Shown one piece after another: positions 1 to 7,730 of a stretch of DNA of 42,478 bases. Numbering within the stretch: the stretch's first letter is position 1; each line of letters begins with the position of its first letter. A program made the translations under genes and the position numbers. Source of the stretch: an uncultured Oscillibacter sp. (GTDB lineage: Bacteria > Bacillota > Clostridia > Oscillospirales > Oscillospiraceae); assembly GCA_910577405.1 (NCBI GenBank), contig CAJTMG010000025.1, positions 1 through 42,478 of the forward strand. The letters run 5' to 3'. Under the pieces are notes generated by a model, which saw only the letters and a list, made by a program, of their open reading frames with translations, was not told the origin of the DNA and ran no database searches.

Positions 1-129
1 AACACTTGAGGCTATGCCTTCTTTTTTGTCATTTTTCAGATTTGCTCATTTATAGATAAAGTTATACGCCGCCGCTTCTGGATTTCCTCTTTTTTTCTCA
101 ATATTTTTGAAAAACTTTCTCTGCCGCCC
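1..129. other. Gene-free left edge
   Basis: No coding region is supported here. A short AGGC/GCCT hairpin at about 8-18 followed by a T run at 22-28 could be the last part of a terminator of a gene outside the window, but the stem is only four pairs and this is weak. The rest is AT-rich upstream sequence of the next gene. Confidence 0.4.
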
Positions 130-158
130 TTTACACCATCTCATGAGGGGTCTACAAT
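130..158 (+). promoter_or_regulatory. Probable SigA promoter of the phosphopantetheinyl transferase gene
   Basis: TTTACA (130-135), a 17-bp spacer and TACAAT (153-158) form a near-consensus vegetative promoter. It lies 86 bp upstream of the first start codon, on the same strand, with nothing in between. Confidence 0.65.
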
Positions 159-243
159 AAAGGCGCAAAGGGGAGGCAGATGTGCTCTTAAAAGGAACCA
201 TCCGCGCCCGTCTGCAAAAAACGACAGGAAGGGGGAAGGGTCA

Positions 244-852
244 ATGCCGGTATCGCTGTGGGCGGTACGGTGGACGCGTCCACTGACAGAAGAGGAATCC
301 GCCGCGCTGACAGACCTGCTGCCGTCCGCCCGAAGGGAACGCCTCTCGCGCCTGAAATCGCCGGAGAAGCGTCAGGAGGCTCTCTGCGCCTATGGATTGC
401 TCCTGCTTGCGCTCCGCCGTCTGAAAAACTGGACAGACTTCCCGGAAACGGCCCTGAACGACGGAGGAAAGCCCTTTTTCCCGGATTGCCCGGACGTACA
501 ATTCAGCGTCAGTCATACGGCGGGCGCGGCGTTGGCTGCGGTATCGGGCCAGCCGGTGGGAGCGGATATTGAACAGATCAGGCCTCTCCGCCAGGCGTTT
601 ATGCGGAAACTCATGGGTGTTGAGGATCAGGACGTCTTTTTCCGCAGCTGGGTCCGCCGGGAGGCCCGTACAAAATGCACCGGCGCGGGGATCGGCTCCA
701 TGCTCCGGACGGAACCGCCCATGGAAGCAGGGGAATTTTATCAGGAGGCGGATGTATTCCCAGGCTATCAGGCAGGCGTGGCATACCGCGGTTCCGGCCC
801 GATAAAACTCGCCCGCCTGGAGCTGGAGGACTTGATTGGAGGTTTGCTGTGA
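244..852 (+). CDS. 4'-phosphopantetheinyl transferase (Sfp/Gsp type)
   Basis: A 202-residue protein that probably moves the phosphopantetheine arm of CoA onto acyl- or peptidyl-carrier proteins in the cytoplasm. Seen: a KPFFP block at 76-80, FSVSHT at 87-92, VGADIE at 105-110 (the Mg-binding Asp and Glu of the family) and WVRREARTK at 136-144, matching the family W-x-x-K-E-A-x-x-K signature with the first Lys replaced by Arg. The ATG at 244 follows a long purine-rich GGAAGGGGGAAGGG site. It is slightly shorter than Sfp (about 224 residues), mainly at the C-terminus. The next gene starts inside its stop codon, so the two are translationally coupled. No carrier-protein, polyketide or peptide synthase gene is in the window, so the target is unknown; fatty-acid ACP is the simplest guess. 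Confidence 0.85.
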   Translation: MPVSLWAVRWTRPLTEEESAALTDLLPSARRERLSRLKSPEKRQEALCAYGLLLLALRRLKNWTDFPETALNDGGKPFFPDCPDVQFSVSHTAGAALAAVSGQPVGADIEQIRPLRQAFMRKLMGVEDQDVFFRSWVRREARTKCTGAGIGSMLRTEPPMEAGEFYQEADVFPGYQAGVAYRGSGPIKLARLELEDLIGGLL

Positions 853-1262
853 ACGAACAGGTATTGATAGATTTTGTGCTGGAGTTTGCCCGGAGCGTCG
901 ACGGCCTGCAACGAAAATACGCGCCGGAACTTGCAGAAGACCGTCAGACCGCGTCGGAGGTGTTTGCCGCCTATCATCAGGAAATGGAGGCCCTTTACAC
1001 TCGCTTCCTAACGCCCCGCAAACGCCATTGCTATTACTTCGGCCTGTCGGACCCGCCGGAATTCCACGGGCTGGAGGACGGTCCGGAGTGCGTGGCGGAC
1101 TGTAATGGAAACCGTGCCGAAATCACCATACTGTCTGCGAAAGGCGGTCTGGATTATCGGTTCAATCTCCGATGCAGGGACGGCGCGTGGAGGATCAACA
1201 GTTTTCAGCAGCGGGTCCGCACAGCAAGACAAACCTATCAATGGGAATATGGCTGTTTTTAG
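849..1262 (+). CDS. Small NTF2-like protein of unknown function
   Basis: A 137-residue cytoplasmic protein read from a GTG at 849 that overlaps the TGA of the preceding gene (GTGA overlap); GGAGG at 838-842 sits six bases upstream and decides this start. Two N-terminal helices, a 'CYYFGL' strand and a C-terminal 'DGAWRINSF' strand give the look of an NTF2/SnoaL-like fold, which some immunity-type proteins share. I recognise no catalytic residues. Tight coupling to the phosphopantetheinyl transferase suggests co-expression but not a function. Its 3' end overlaps the 3' end of recG by four bases, tail to tail. The fold call is by eye and uncertain. Confidence 0.6.
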   Translation: MNEQVLIDFVLEFARSVDGLQRKYAPELAEDRQTASEVFAAYHQEMEALYTRFLTPRKRHCYYFGLSDPPEFHGLEDGPECVADCNGNRAEITILSAKGGLDYRFNLRCRDGAWRINSFQQRVRTARQTYQWEYGCF

Positions 1263-3307
1263 TTCAGTGTTTCGGCGGATTGGGCAAAAAGTTCCGCGAT
1301 ACGTTCAGCGGTAGCAGGGCAGGAGGTCAGATCGGGGTCCCGGGCCAGAAGGTCTTCTGCGGCTTTCTGGGCCTCTTGAAGAAGCTGGGCATCCACGCCG
1401 AGGTCCGCGATTTTCAGGCCCGGCAGACCATGCTGGCGTTCACCGAAGAAATCTCCCGGACCACGCAGGCGCAGATCTTCCTCCGCGATTTTGAACCCGT
1501 CCGTAGTCTTCACCATCACCCGCAGGCGCTGAAGGGTCTCCTCATTCCGGCTGTCGGAAATCAGCACGCAATAGGACTGATGCTCCCCGCGCCCAACTCG
1601 GCCCCGGAGCTGATGGAGCTGGCTTAAACCGAAGCGTTCCGCGTTTTCCACCACCATCACAGCGGCGTTGGGCACGTCGACCCCTACTTCGATCACCGTC
1701 GTGGAAACCAGAATATCCGTCTCGTGACCCGCAAAGGCCCGCATCACCGCATCCTTCTCTTTGGGCTTCATCTTGCCATGGACAAAAGCGACCTTCAGAT
1801 CCGGAAAAACCTCCTTCTGTAAGGTCTGGGCGTACTCCGTCACAGCCTTCCGATCATCTCCGGGGTCGTCGTTTTCGGACACCTGGGGACAGACGATATA
1901 AGCCTGCCGCCCCTGGTCCACCAGCTTCCGGATAAAGCCATAGACCCGGGGATGGTAGCTTCCGGGCACCCGGGAGGTCTCCACCGGCTTCCGTCCCGGG
2001 GGAAGCTGGTCGATAATGGAAACATCAAGGTCGCCGTAAAGAATCAGCGCCAGGGTCCGTGGGATGGGTGTGGCCGACATGACCAGCGTGTGGGGATGCC
2101 TGCCCTTAGCCGCCAGCGCCGCTCTTTGGGCCACGCCGAAACGGTGCTGTTCGTCCGTCACCACAAGGCCCAGGTCCGCGTAATCCACCCCGCCGGTAAT
2201 CAACGCGTGGGTGCCGACGATGAAATCCAGCTCTCCGGCGGCAAGCTGTGCGGAGATGGATTTTTTTGTTTTGGCTGTCGTGGAACCGGTCAGCAGCGCG
2301 CAGCGGATTCCCAGAGGCTCCAGCAGCGGCCCCAGACCGTCATAATGCTGCTGGGCCAGGATTTCCGTGGGAGCCATCAGCGCCGCCTGACGTCCGTTTT
2401 TTACGCAGAAGTAGACGCAGGCTGCCGCCACCATGGTTTTCCCGGAACCTACGTCCCCCTGACAGAGGCGGTTCATGGGCGCGCCGGAGGACATATCGGT
2501 CAGGGCCTCGTCCACGCACCGCTTTTGGGCCTTTGTCAGGGTAAAGGGCAGGGCGTTATAGAACCCGTCCATATCGACCGCCTGACAGGGGGGGACCTCC
2601 ACCACTTCCCGGCGCTTCCGCAGACGCCGCAGGCCGATGGTAAACAGGAACAGCTCTTCAAAGGCCAGCCGCCGCCGTGCCAGGTCCAATGCCTCGGCGT
2701 TTTCCGGAAAGTGAATGTTCTCATAGGCGTACCCGATCCGGCAGAGCTGGTGTTCCTGCCTGATTTCGTCGGGAAGCACGTCCGGCAGGATATCGGCGCA
2801 GGCGTCCAGGCCCTGGCGGATGCAACGGGAGAGCACCAGCTGACTGACCCCCGCCGTCAGAGGATACACAGGCACAATGCGCCCTGTAAGCTCCTGCCGT
2901 CCCTCGGGTTCCACGATAGGGGAGGCCATCCGCCGCCGGGGACCGTCGCCCTCCGCCCGGCCACAGAAAATGTAGGTCTCCCCCTTCCGCAGGCTGCCCT
3001 TCAGCCAGGTCTGATTGAAGAAAGTCACATCCAGAACGCCGGTATCGTCCACCGCCCGGAGCTTCACCAGCGTCAGCCCAGGCCGGATAAAGGAAGCCGT
3101 AGGCGGGGCGGCGATCATAGCGGCGACGCAGGCAGTCTCGTCCGGCGACAGGTCCGCAATCCGCCGCAGCTCCGTTCGGTCCTCGTAGCGCCGGGGGAAC
3201 CAGGAAATCAGCTCCCGCAGCGTCCGGACCCCCAGCTTTTCCATGGCCGCCGCTCGTTTTTCCCCTACGCCTACGATGGTCTGTACATCTGTATTCAAAT
3301 CCGCCAT
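1259..3307 (-). CDS. recG: ATP-dependent DNA helicase RecG
   Basis: A 682-residue branch-migration helicase that remodels stalled replication forks and Holliday junctions. Seen: an N-terminal helix-hairpin-like 'GVGEKRAAAMEKLGV' segment near residue 13, the OB-type wedge domain up to about 240, Walker A GDVGSGKT at 284-291, a DEQH motif II, 'SATPIPRT' motif III, and the C-terminal 'GRVGRG' motif VI followed by the TRG-like 'LRLRGPGDFFGERQHG' segment typical of RecG. Full length for the family. The start ATG at 3307 is preceded by AAAGGAGG. It is a lone gene between convergent and divergent neighbours; its leader carries an unusual hairpin described separately. Confidence 0.97.
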   Translation of the reverse strand: MADLNTDVQTIVGVGEKRAAAMEKLGVRTLRELISWFPRRYEDRTELRRIADLSPDETACVAAMIAAPPTASFIRPGLTLVKLRAVDDTGVLDVTFFNQTWLKGSLRKGETYIFCGRAEGDGPRRRMASPIVEPEGRQELTGRIVPVYPLTAGVSQLVLSRCIRQGLDACADILPDVLPDEIRQEHQLCRIGYAYENIHFPENAEALDLARRRLAFEELFLFTIGLRRLRKRREVVEVPPCQAVDMDGFYNALPFTLTKAQKRCVDEALTDMSSGAPMNRLCQGDVGSGKTMVAAACVYFCVKNGRQAALMAPTEILAQQHYDGLGPLLEPLGIRCALLTGSTTAKTKKSISAQLAAGELDFIVGTHALITGGVDYADLGLVVTDEQHRFGVAQRAALAAKGRHPHTLVMSATPIPRTLALILYGDLDVSIIDQLPPGRKPVETSRVPGSYHPRVYGFIRKLVDQGRQAYIVCPQVSENDDPGDDRKAVTEYAQTLQKEVFPDLKVAFVHGKMKPKEKDAVMRAFAGHETDILVSTTVIEVGVDVPNAAVMVVENAERFGLSQLHQLRGRVGRGEHQSYCVLISDSRNEETLQRLRVMVKTTDGFKIAEEDLRLRGPGDFFGERQHGLPGLKIADLGVDAQLLQEAQKAAEDLLARDPDLTSCPATAERIAELFAQSAETLN

Positions 3308-3336
3308 GTTCTGCCTCCTTTTTCATAACCAAACCC

Positions 3337-3370
3337 AAAAATCCCCCTAAATCATAACCGATTCAGGGGG
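3337..3370 (-). promoter_or_regulatory. Terminator-like hairpin in the recG leader
   Basis: On the minus strand an 11-bp stem with one mismatch (3360-3370 pairing with 3343-3353, loop of six) is followed by A and TTTTT (3342-3337), and recG starts only 30 bases further on. The rest of the divergent gap up to 3557 holds no gene. It may act as an attenuator or be a leftover terminator; the T run is short. Confidence 0.5.
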
Positions 3371-3557
3371 GCGCGCATACCCGGCGGGAACTCGTGCGGC
3401 AACATGACTGTATACTTCCTCTTTATTATCGGACGTTTTCACAGAAAGTTAAGACCCTCAAGAAAAATTTCTCCCTTCAAGGCTCCGGATGTCGGCGGAA
3501 CTGGGCAATTCTACGGTCGTGGAAGGGAAATGATTCCGGATTTGTGACAGAAAACTA

Positions 3558-3586
3558 TTGAAAAGCGGAAGGATTTGCCGTAGAAT
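3558..3586 (+). promoter_or_regulatory. SigA promoter of the rsmD-coaD operon
   Basis: TTGAAA (3558-3563), 17-bp spacer, TAGAAT (3581-3586), 59 bp upstream of the rsmD start codon. It is the only good promoter match in the recG/rsmD divergent gap on this strand. Confidence 0.75.
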
Positions 3587-3645
3587 AAACAAAGCGCCGG
3601 ACGGAGGCCAGAGCAGCGCCGTCTGGAAAAGAAGGAGAGAAGACC

Positions 3646-4203
3646 ATGCGAGTGATTACCGGCAGCGCCAGAGGACGGCGGCTGGGAGAACTGGAGGGCC
3701 TGGAAACCCGTCCCACCACCGACCGGGTGAAAGAAGGCGTGTTCAGCGCGCTGCAATTTGAAATCGAGGAGCGGCCCGTGCTGGACCTCTTCGCCGGCAC
3801 CGGTCAGCTTGGGATCGAATGCCTCAGCCGGGGAGCGCCGTCGGCAGTCTTCGTGGACAGGCGGCGGGACGCGGTGAGGCTGGTGCGGGACAACCTGGAA
3901 GCCACCGGCCTTTCAGAACGGGCCAGAGTGGTGCAGGGAGACGCCTTGGACTTTCTGCGGAGCGCCGGGGAGCGTTTCGGACTGATATTCCTGGACCCGC
4001 CCTATGCCTCCGGTCTGCTGGAGGAGGTCTTTCAGGAGCTGGCCCGGCGGGATTTCCAGACGCTCCTGCCCGGGGGCATCATCGTGGCGGAGCATCCCGC
4101 GGACAAGCCCGGACCCATGGCGGATGGATTGACCGCAAAGACCTACCGCTATGGAAAAATCTCGGCGACGCTTTACCGCCGAATTCAACAGAACGAGGAA
4201 TGA
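3646..4203 (+). CDS. rsmD: 16S rRNA (guanine-966 N2)-methyltransferase RsmD
   Basis: A 185-residue SAM-dependent enzyme that methylates a guanine of 16S rRNA in the small ribosomal subunit. Seen: an N-terminal 'RVITGSARGRRL' block and 'RPTTDRVKEGVFSAL' that are typical of RsmD, a 'LDLFAGTGQLGIE' SAM-binding loop, and the 'FLDPPYAS' catalytic motif that marks base N-methyltransferases. Length is normal for the family. The start ATG follows AAGAAGGAGAG. coaD begins three bases after its stop codon, the usual Clostridia and Bacillus arrangement, so the two genes are co-transcribed. Confidence 0.95.
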   Translation: MRVITGSARGRRLGELEGLETRPTTDRVKEGVFSALQFEIEERPVLDLFAGTGQLGIECLSRGAPSAVFVDRRRDAVRLVRDNLEATGLSERARVVQGDALDFLRSAGERFGLIFLDPPYASGLLEEVFQELARRDFQTLLPGGIIVAEHPADKPGPMADGLTAKTYRYGKISATLYRRIQQNEE

Positions 4204-4206
4204 GTC

Positions 4207-4710
4207 ATGAGAACAGCGATTTGCTCCGGCAGCTTTGACCCCATTACCCTGGGGCATCTGGATATCATTGGCCGCGCCGCCGGATGCTTCGACGAAATCT
4301 GGGTCTGCGTCAGCCCCAACGCCGAGAAAACCAGCCCGATGTTTTTGCCGGACCAAAAGCTGGAAATGGTCCGGGCAGCTGTGGCCCACCTGCCGAACGT
4401 ATATGCTGAACTCTGGCCGGGGCTTCTGGCTGAGTTCGCCGCCGCCCATCAGGCCAGCGTGATTGTCCGGGGCGTCCGCTGCGTGTCGGATTTCGATAAC
4501 GAGTACCAAATGGCCTTGATTAACCGGGGACTCCGGCCCGGCCTGGAGACAATGCTGCTGCCCGCCAGCGGGGAATTCCAGCATTTCAGCTCCTCCATGG
4601 CCCGTGAAATGATTCGCTACCGCCAGCCGCTGGAGAAGTACCTGCCCGCGCCCATCATCCCCCTGGTGGAAAAACTGCGGGAAGAAGGAGGAACGAAACA
4701 TGGCCAATAA
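4207..4710 (+). CDS. coaD: Phosphopantetheine adenylyltransferase
   Basis: A 167-residue enzyme of the fourth CoA biosynthesis step, joining 4'-phosphopantetheine and ATP to dephospho-CoA. Seen: 'GSFDPITLGHLDII' at about 8-21 with the T/H-x-G-H nucleotidyltransferase motif, 'VRGVRCVSDFDNEYQMA' in the middle, and a 'FSSSMAREM' near the C-terminus matching the family ISSS-x-x-R-E motif. Length agrees with CoaD. It sits three bases after rsmD and overlaps the next coding region by 11 bases, which points to one transcript with translational coupling. Confidence 0.96.
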   Translation: MRTAICSGSFDPITLGHLDIIGRAAGCFDEIWVCVSPNAEKTSPMFLPDQKLEMVRAAVAHLPNVYAELWPGLLAEFAAAHQASVIVRGVRCVSDFDNEYQMALINRGLRPGLETMLLPASGEFQHFSSSMAREMIRYRQPLEKYLPAPIIPLVEKLREEGGTKHGQ

Positions 4711-5224
4711 CGATATCAACCGGTTGATTGATATGCTCTGCGAGAAGATCGAGGAGGCCAAGTCGCCTGCCCTGAAGCCCAATATGCGGATTGTGGACAA
4801 TAACGAAATGCTGGATCTTCTGGACGAACTCCGGGCGCAGCTTCCGGTAGAGCTGAAGCAGGCCCAGGATTTGATGGAAACCCGGGACCGCTTCATCGAA
4901 ACCGCTAAGCAGAAGGCGGAAAAAATGATCCGGCAGGCCGAGCTGGAGGCCAAGACCAAAGTCTCCGAAAGCGAAATCCTCTATGCCGCAAAGGAACGGG
5001 CCCGACAGATTATCTCCCAGGCCGAGGAACGGGCGCGGCGGCTCTACCAGGTGGCAAACGAGTACGCCGACGACGCCTTGACCCGCACCGAGGAAGCTGT
5101 ACAGGCCGCCCTCAGCGAAGTCAAGGAGTCCCGGGCACGCTTCCGCGCAATTTCCGCCGCCCGGCTCCAGGAACAGCGGGATAAATTGGATCGAAAGCCC
5201 CAGTCGGAGGATGAAGAGAAATGA
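4700..5224 (+). CDS. Coiled-coil protein of the rsmD-coaD operon
   Basis: A 174-residue, highly charged protein with no membrane segment. From about residue 60 to 165 it is a nearly continuous Ala/Glu/Arg/Gln-rich helix with heptad-like spacing, which suggests a long coiled coil; the first 45 residues form a separate short helical part. Proteins of this kind often follow coaD in Clostridia and are labelled 'ATPase' or hypothetical by similarity to the b/E stalk subunits of ATP synthases, but I see no nucleotide-binding motif and would not call it an ATPase. It overlaps the end of coaD by 11 bases and is the last gene before a strong terminator. A role in division or cell shape is possible but not shown. 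Confidence 0.8.
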   Translation: MANNDINRLIDMLCEKIEEAKSPALKPNMRIVDNNEMLDLLDELRAQLPVELKQAQDLMETRDRFIETAKQKAEKMIRQAELEAKTKVSESEILYAAKERARQIISQAEERARRLYQVANEYADDALTRTEEAVQAALSEVKESRARFRAISAARLQEQRDKLDRKPQSEDEEK

Positions 5225-5310
5225 TTCGGTGAATTTTGTGAAAAACGACGAAATATTTTGGGCTTTTTCTCTAAAAAAATCTGGTTTTTACTGGCAGATT
5301 GCTGAAAACA

Positions 5311-5352
5311 CCTCCATTGCCGCAGGATGTTGCGCCAATGGGGGATTTTTTT
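5311..5352 (+). terminator. Rho-independent terminator of the rsmD-coaD operon
   Basis: A nine-pair outer stem (5311-5319 with 5336-5344, one G-T pair) and a four-pair inner stem CGCA/TGCG, closed by a six-base loop, are followed by A and seven T residues (5346-5352). It lies 86 bases after the coiled-coil gene and separates it from the mraZ promoter. Confidence 0.85.
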
Positions 5353-5462
5353 GCACAAGAACTCTGTTCTAAAAGCGAAAACCGGCGTTTTATTTTTGAG
5401 TTTTTTGAAGGAAAATGGAGAGAATTCGAGATTTGTGGGGGATTCATGTCGAAAAAAAATTC

Positions 5463-5491
5463 TTGCTTTTTTTGAAAAATTTTCGTATACT
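5463..5491 (+). promoter_or_regulatory. Promoter of the dcw cluster (Pmra)
   Basis: TTGCTT (5463-5468), 17-bp spacer, TATACT (5486-5491), inside a very AT-rich stretch. It gives a leader of about 110 bases before the mraZ start codon. The rest of the 5225-5607 gap holds the terminator and the GTGGGG boxes. Confidence 0.75.
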
Positions 5492-5501
5492 CATACCTAA
5501 G

Positions 5502-5561
5502 ATGGGGTGATGGAAATAAAAGCGTGGGGATTTGTGCCACGTGAAAGCGGCTGTGTGGGGA
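5502..5561 (+). promoter_or_regulatory. Possible MraZ binding boxes
   Basis: Just downstream of the promoter are repeated G-rich direct repeats: ATGGGG at 5502-5507, ATGG at 5510-5513, GTGGGGA at 5524-5530 and GTGGGGA at 5555-5561. MraZ is known to repress its own operon by binding TGGG-type direct repeats near the mraZ promoter. The spacing here is less regular than in the known cases, so this is a candidate only. Confidence 0.4.
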
Positions 5562-5607
5562 TCATTTCCCATCCCGCTGCCAAAATACATCGCGGAAGGG
5601 GACCGCT

Positions 5608-6051
5608 ATGGCGAGACTGGTGGGCAAGTCCAACAACAGTATCGACGCCAAGGGCCGTCTGGTCATCCCGGCCACCATGCGGGAAGCCCTGGGGAAAACC
5701 TTCTATATCACCATCGGCGCGGGAGGCTGCCTGACCATCTACCCAGAGAGCAAGTGGGAGCAGATTGCCGAGGAAATGGACGAGCTGCCCTACTCCGAGG
5801 CCCGGGCCCTGTCCCTGCTGTGCGCAAACGCTGTCCAGTGCGAGCCGGACGCCCAGGGCCGAGTCCTGCTGCCGGCTTCCCTGCGGAACTACGCGGGGCT
5901 GAAAAAGAGCTGTACCATCGTGGGCCTGAACAGCTTCGCCGAAATCTGGGACCAGGACGCCTGGCTGGAACGGGAACGGAAAATGCTGGCGGAGTGCGAC
6001 CTGGAATCCGCACTGGACGCCCTTTCCCGGAATCGCCGGAACAGAGGATAA
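5608..6051 (+). CDS. mraZ: Transcriptional regulator MraZ
   Basis: A 147-residue DNA-binding protein that autoregulates the division and cell-wall cluster. Seen: two SpoVT/AbrB-like halves, each with the D-x-x-G-R signature, DAKGRLVIP at 13-21 and DAQGRVLLP at 81-89, as in all MraZ proteins. Length is normal. Start ATG at 5608 is preceded by GGAAGGGG. It is the first gene of the cluster and rsmH follows three bases after its stop. G-rich repeats in its leader may be its operator. Confidence 0.96.
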   Translation: MARLVGKSNNSIDAKGRLVIPATMREALGKTFYITIGAGGCLTIYPESKWEQIAEEMDELPYSEARALSLLCANAVQCEPDAQGRVLLPASLRNYAGLKKSCTIVGLNSFAEIWDQDAWLERERKMLAECDLESALDALSRNRRNRG

Positions 6052-6054
6052 ATT

Positions 6055-6972
6055 ATGGAGTTTACTCATCAGCCCGTACTGCTGGAGGCCTGCATTCAAG
6101 GGCTTCGGATTCGTCCGGAGGGCCTTTACCTGGACGGTACTCTGGGCAGGGCGGGGCATTCCCGGGAAATCGCAAAGCGGCTGACCACCGGCCGGCTGAT
6201 CTGCATCGACCGGGATCAGGACGCTATCAACGCCGCAGAAGAACGTCTGGGTCCCTGGCGGGAACGGGTGACGCTGGTCCATGGGAATTTCGCCGGTTTG
6301 AGGGAGATTCTCGAGAACCTGAACCTGGGGCCTTTGAATGGGATGCTGTTTGATTTGGGTGTTTCATCGCCGCAGCTGGATGACGCGTCCCGTGGTTTTT
6401 CTTACAAGAAGGACGCGCCGCTGGATATGAGAATGGATCGCTCGGCGGCGCTGACGGCAAGAGAAGTCGTAAACTGCTGGAGCTTCGAGGAGCTTAGGCG
6501 GATTTTGTACGAGTACGGCGAGGAGCGTTACGCCCCCGCTGTCGCAAAGGCCATTGTGAACGCCCGGCCATTGGAGACAACGCTGGAGCTGGCGGAGGTC
6601 ATTCGTTCCGCTATGCCGCCGAAAGCCCTGCGGGAGAAACAGCACCCGGCAAAGCGGAGCTTTCAGGCCATCCGGATCGCTGTCAACGGAGAGCTGGACG
6701 CGCTGCCGCCTATGCTGCAAGCCGCGGCGGACGCTCTGGCTCCCGGCGGACGGCTGGCCGTTATCACATTTCACTCCCTGGAAGACCGTATCGTGAAGCA
6801 GACCTTCCGGGAGCTGGCTCGGGGCTGTGTGTGCCCGCCTTCGTTTCCGGTGTGTGTGTGTGGACGGAAACCTATTGTGCGGCTGGACAAGCCTGTGACC
6901 CCTGGCCCGGAAGAGCTGGAGGTAAACCCAAGGGCCAGGAGCGCCCGGCTTCGGGTGGCGGAGAGATTATAG
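6055..6972 (+). CDS. rsmH: 16S rRNA (cytosine-1402 N4)-methyltransferase RsmH
   Basis: A 305-residue SAM-dependent methyltransferase acting on the decoding centre of 16S rRNA. Seen: 'HQPVLLEACI' near the start, DGTLGRAGHS at 27-36 (usually DGTLGGGGHS), 'FDLGVSSPQLDDASRGFSY' near 100, and 'KRSFQAIRIAVNGEL' plus 'TFHSLEDRIVKQ' in the C-terminal half, all RsmH signatures. Starts three bases after mraZ with AGAGGA upstream. The gap that follows contains a strong hairpin before ftsL. Confidence 0.97.
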   Translation: MEFTHQPVLLEACIQGLRIRPEGLYLDGTLGRAGHSREIAKRLTTGRLICIDRDQDAINAAEERLGPWRERVTLVHGNFAGLREILENLNLGPLNGMLFDLGVSSPQLDDASRGFSYKKDAPLDMRMDRSAALTAREVVNCWSFEELRRILYEYGEERYAPAVAKAIVNARPLETTLELAEVIRSAMPPKALREKQHPAKRSFQAIRIAVNGELDALPPMLQAAADALAPGGRLAVITFHSLEDRIVKQTFRELARGCVCPPSFPVCVCGRKPIVRLDKPVTPGPEELEVNPRARSARLRVAERL

Positions 6973-6983
6973 GAGAGAGAAAA

Positions 6984-7032
6984 CGCCCCGGCAGCTCCGC
7001 AGCGGATCACCGTTTTGCGGCGGACCGGGGCG
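6984..7032 (+). other. Strong hairpin between rsmH and ftsL
   Basis: CGCCCCGG (6984-6991) pairs perfectly with CCGGGGCG (7025-7032), with an inner CCGC/GCGG stem. There is no T run, so it is not a simple terminator; RNA processing or transcript stability is more likely. Confidence 0.6.
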
Positions 7033-7074
7033 GGTACGTTCACGGATGCAGACGATTGAGGGGAGGGGTTATTC

Positions 7075-7617
7075 ATGGCGTCGGCAGTGCGCGGCGAGGA
7101 ATACCGCAGAAAGGGTGTTGGCGGAAGTCTGGCCTATGACCTGGATTGGGCGGTGCGGGAACGAGAGCTTCGGCACGCGGGAGAGGCTAAGACCCGGCAG
7201 GATGCAAATGTTTACACAATGCCGGAGGTCCAGGTGCGGGCAAGACTGTCCATCTCCCCTATGGCGTTCTTGTCCGTGTCGGCTGTTGCGGTGCTGTCAG
7301 TTCTGGTGCTGCTGAGCTATGTAAAGCTGACAGCGCTGTCTGCAAATACAGTGGCGCTGCGTTCGGAGCTGTCGGAACTGGAGACAAAACACGTGCTGCT
7401 GACGGCGGAATACGAGCAGATGTTTGACATGGCGTCGGTGAAGGAAGCCGCGGAAGCCGCCGGTATGGGTAAGCCCAGCAGCAGTCAGATCGTGCGTCTG
7501 GAGCTTTCCGATGGAGACACGGCCGTCGTGTACCAGCAGGAGTCGCCTGGGATGCTCCGCCGTCTTCTGACGTCCCTTCATGGCGGGATTTATGCTGTGG
7601 TGGAATATTTTGATTGA
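7075..7617 (+). CDS. ftsL: FtsL-like divisome protein
   Basis: A 180-residue single-pass membrane protein placed where ftsL always lies, between rsmH and the class B penicillin-binding protein. Seen: about 60 cytoplasmic residues, a membrane segment at 62-82, then a leucine-zipper-like coiled coil at about 84-118 ('ALRSELSELETKHVLLTAEYEQM'-like heptads shown only in part here) and a short outer tail. In the divisome FtsL pairs with DivIB and DivIC and activates septal peptidoglycan synthesis. Sequence similarity in this family is low, so the call rests on topology and position. The cytoplasmic part is longer than in B. subtilis FtsL. Start ATG follows GGGGAGGGG. Confidence 0.85.
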   Translation: MASAVRGEEYRRKGVGGSLAYDLDWAVRERELRHAGEAKTRQDANVYTMPEVQVRARLSISPMAFLSVSAVAVLSVLVLLSYVKLTALSANTVALRSELSELETKHVLLTAEYEQMFDMASVKEAAEAAGMGKPSSSQIVRLELSDGDTAVVYQQESPGMLRRLLTSLHGGIYAVVEYFD

Positions 7618-7666
7618 CTGCCGCACTACAATGGACTGAGAAAGGCCGCAGTCGAGAGTTTGCAGC

Positions 7667-7696
7667 GGGGAGTGAGAAGAGGGCTTCTTACTCCCC
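7667..7696 (+). other. Perfect hairpin in the ftsL-spoVD gap
   Basis: A 13-bp stem with one G-T pair (7667-7679 with 7684-7696) and a four-base loop, followed by only three T residues. It stands 34 bases upstream of the penicillin-binding protein start, inside the operon. Confidence 0.65.
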
Positions 7697-7730
7697 CTTT
7701 CCAAGTCTTGGAGTTGGGAGGAATGAAAGG

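Noticed and set aside
7614..7730. TTG start of the penicillin-binding protein at 7614
   Set aside because: It would add 39 residues that run through a strong hairpin; the ATG at 7731 has a good ribosome site and the normal family N-terminus.
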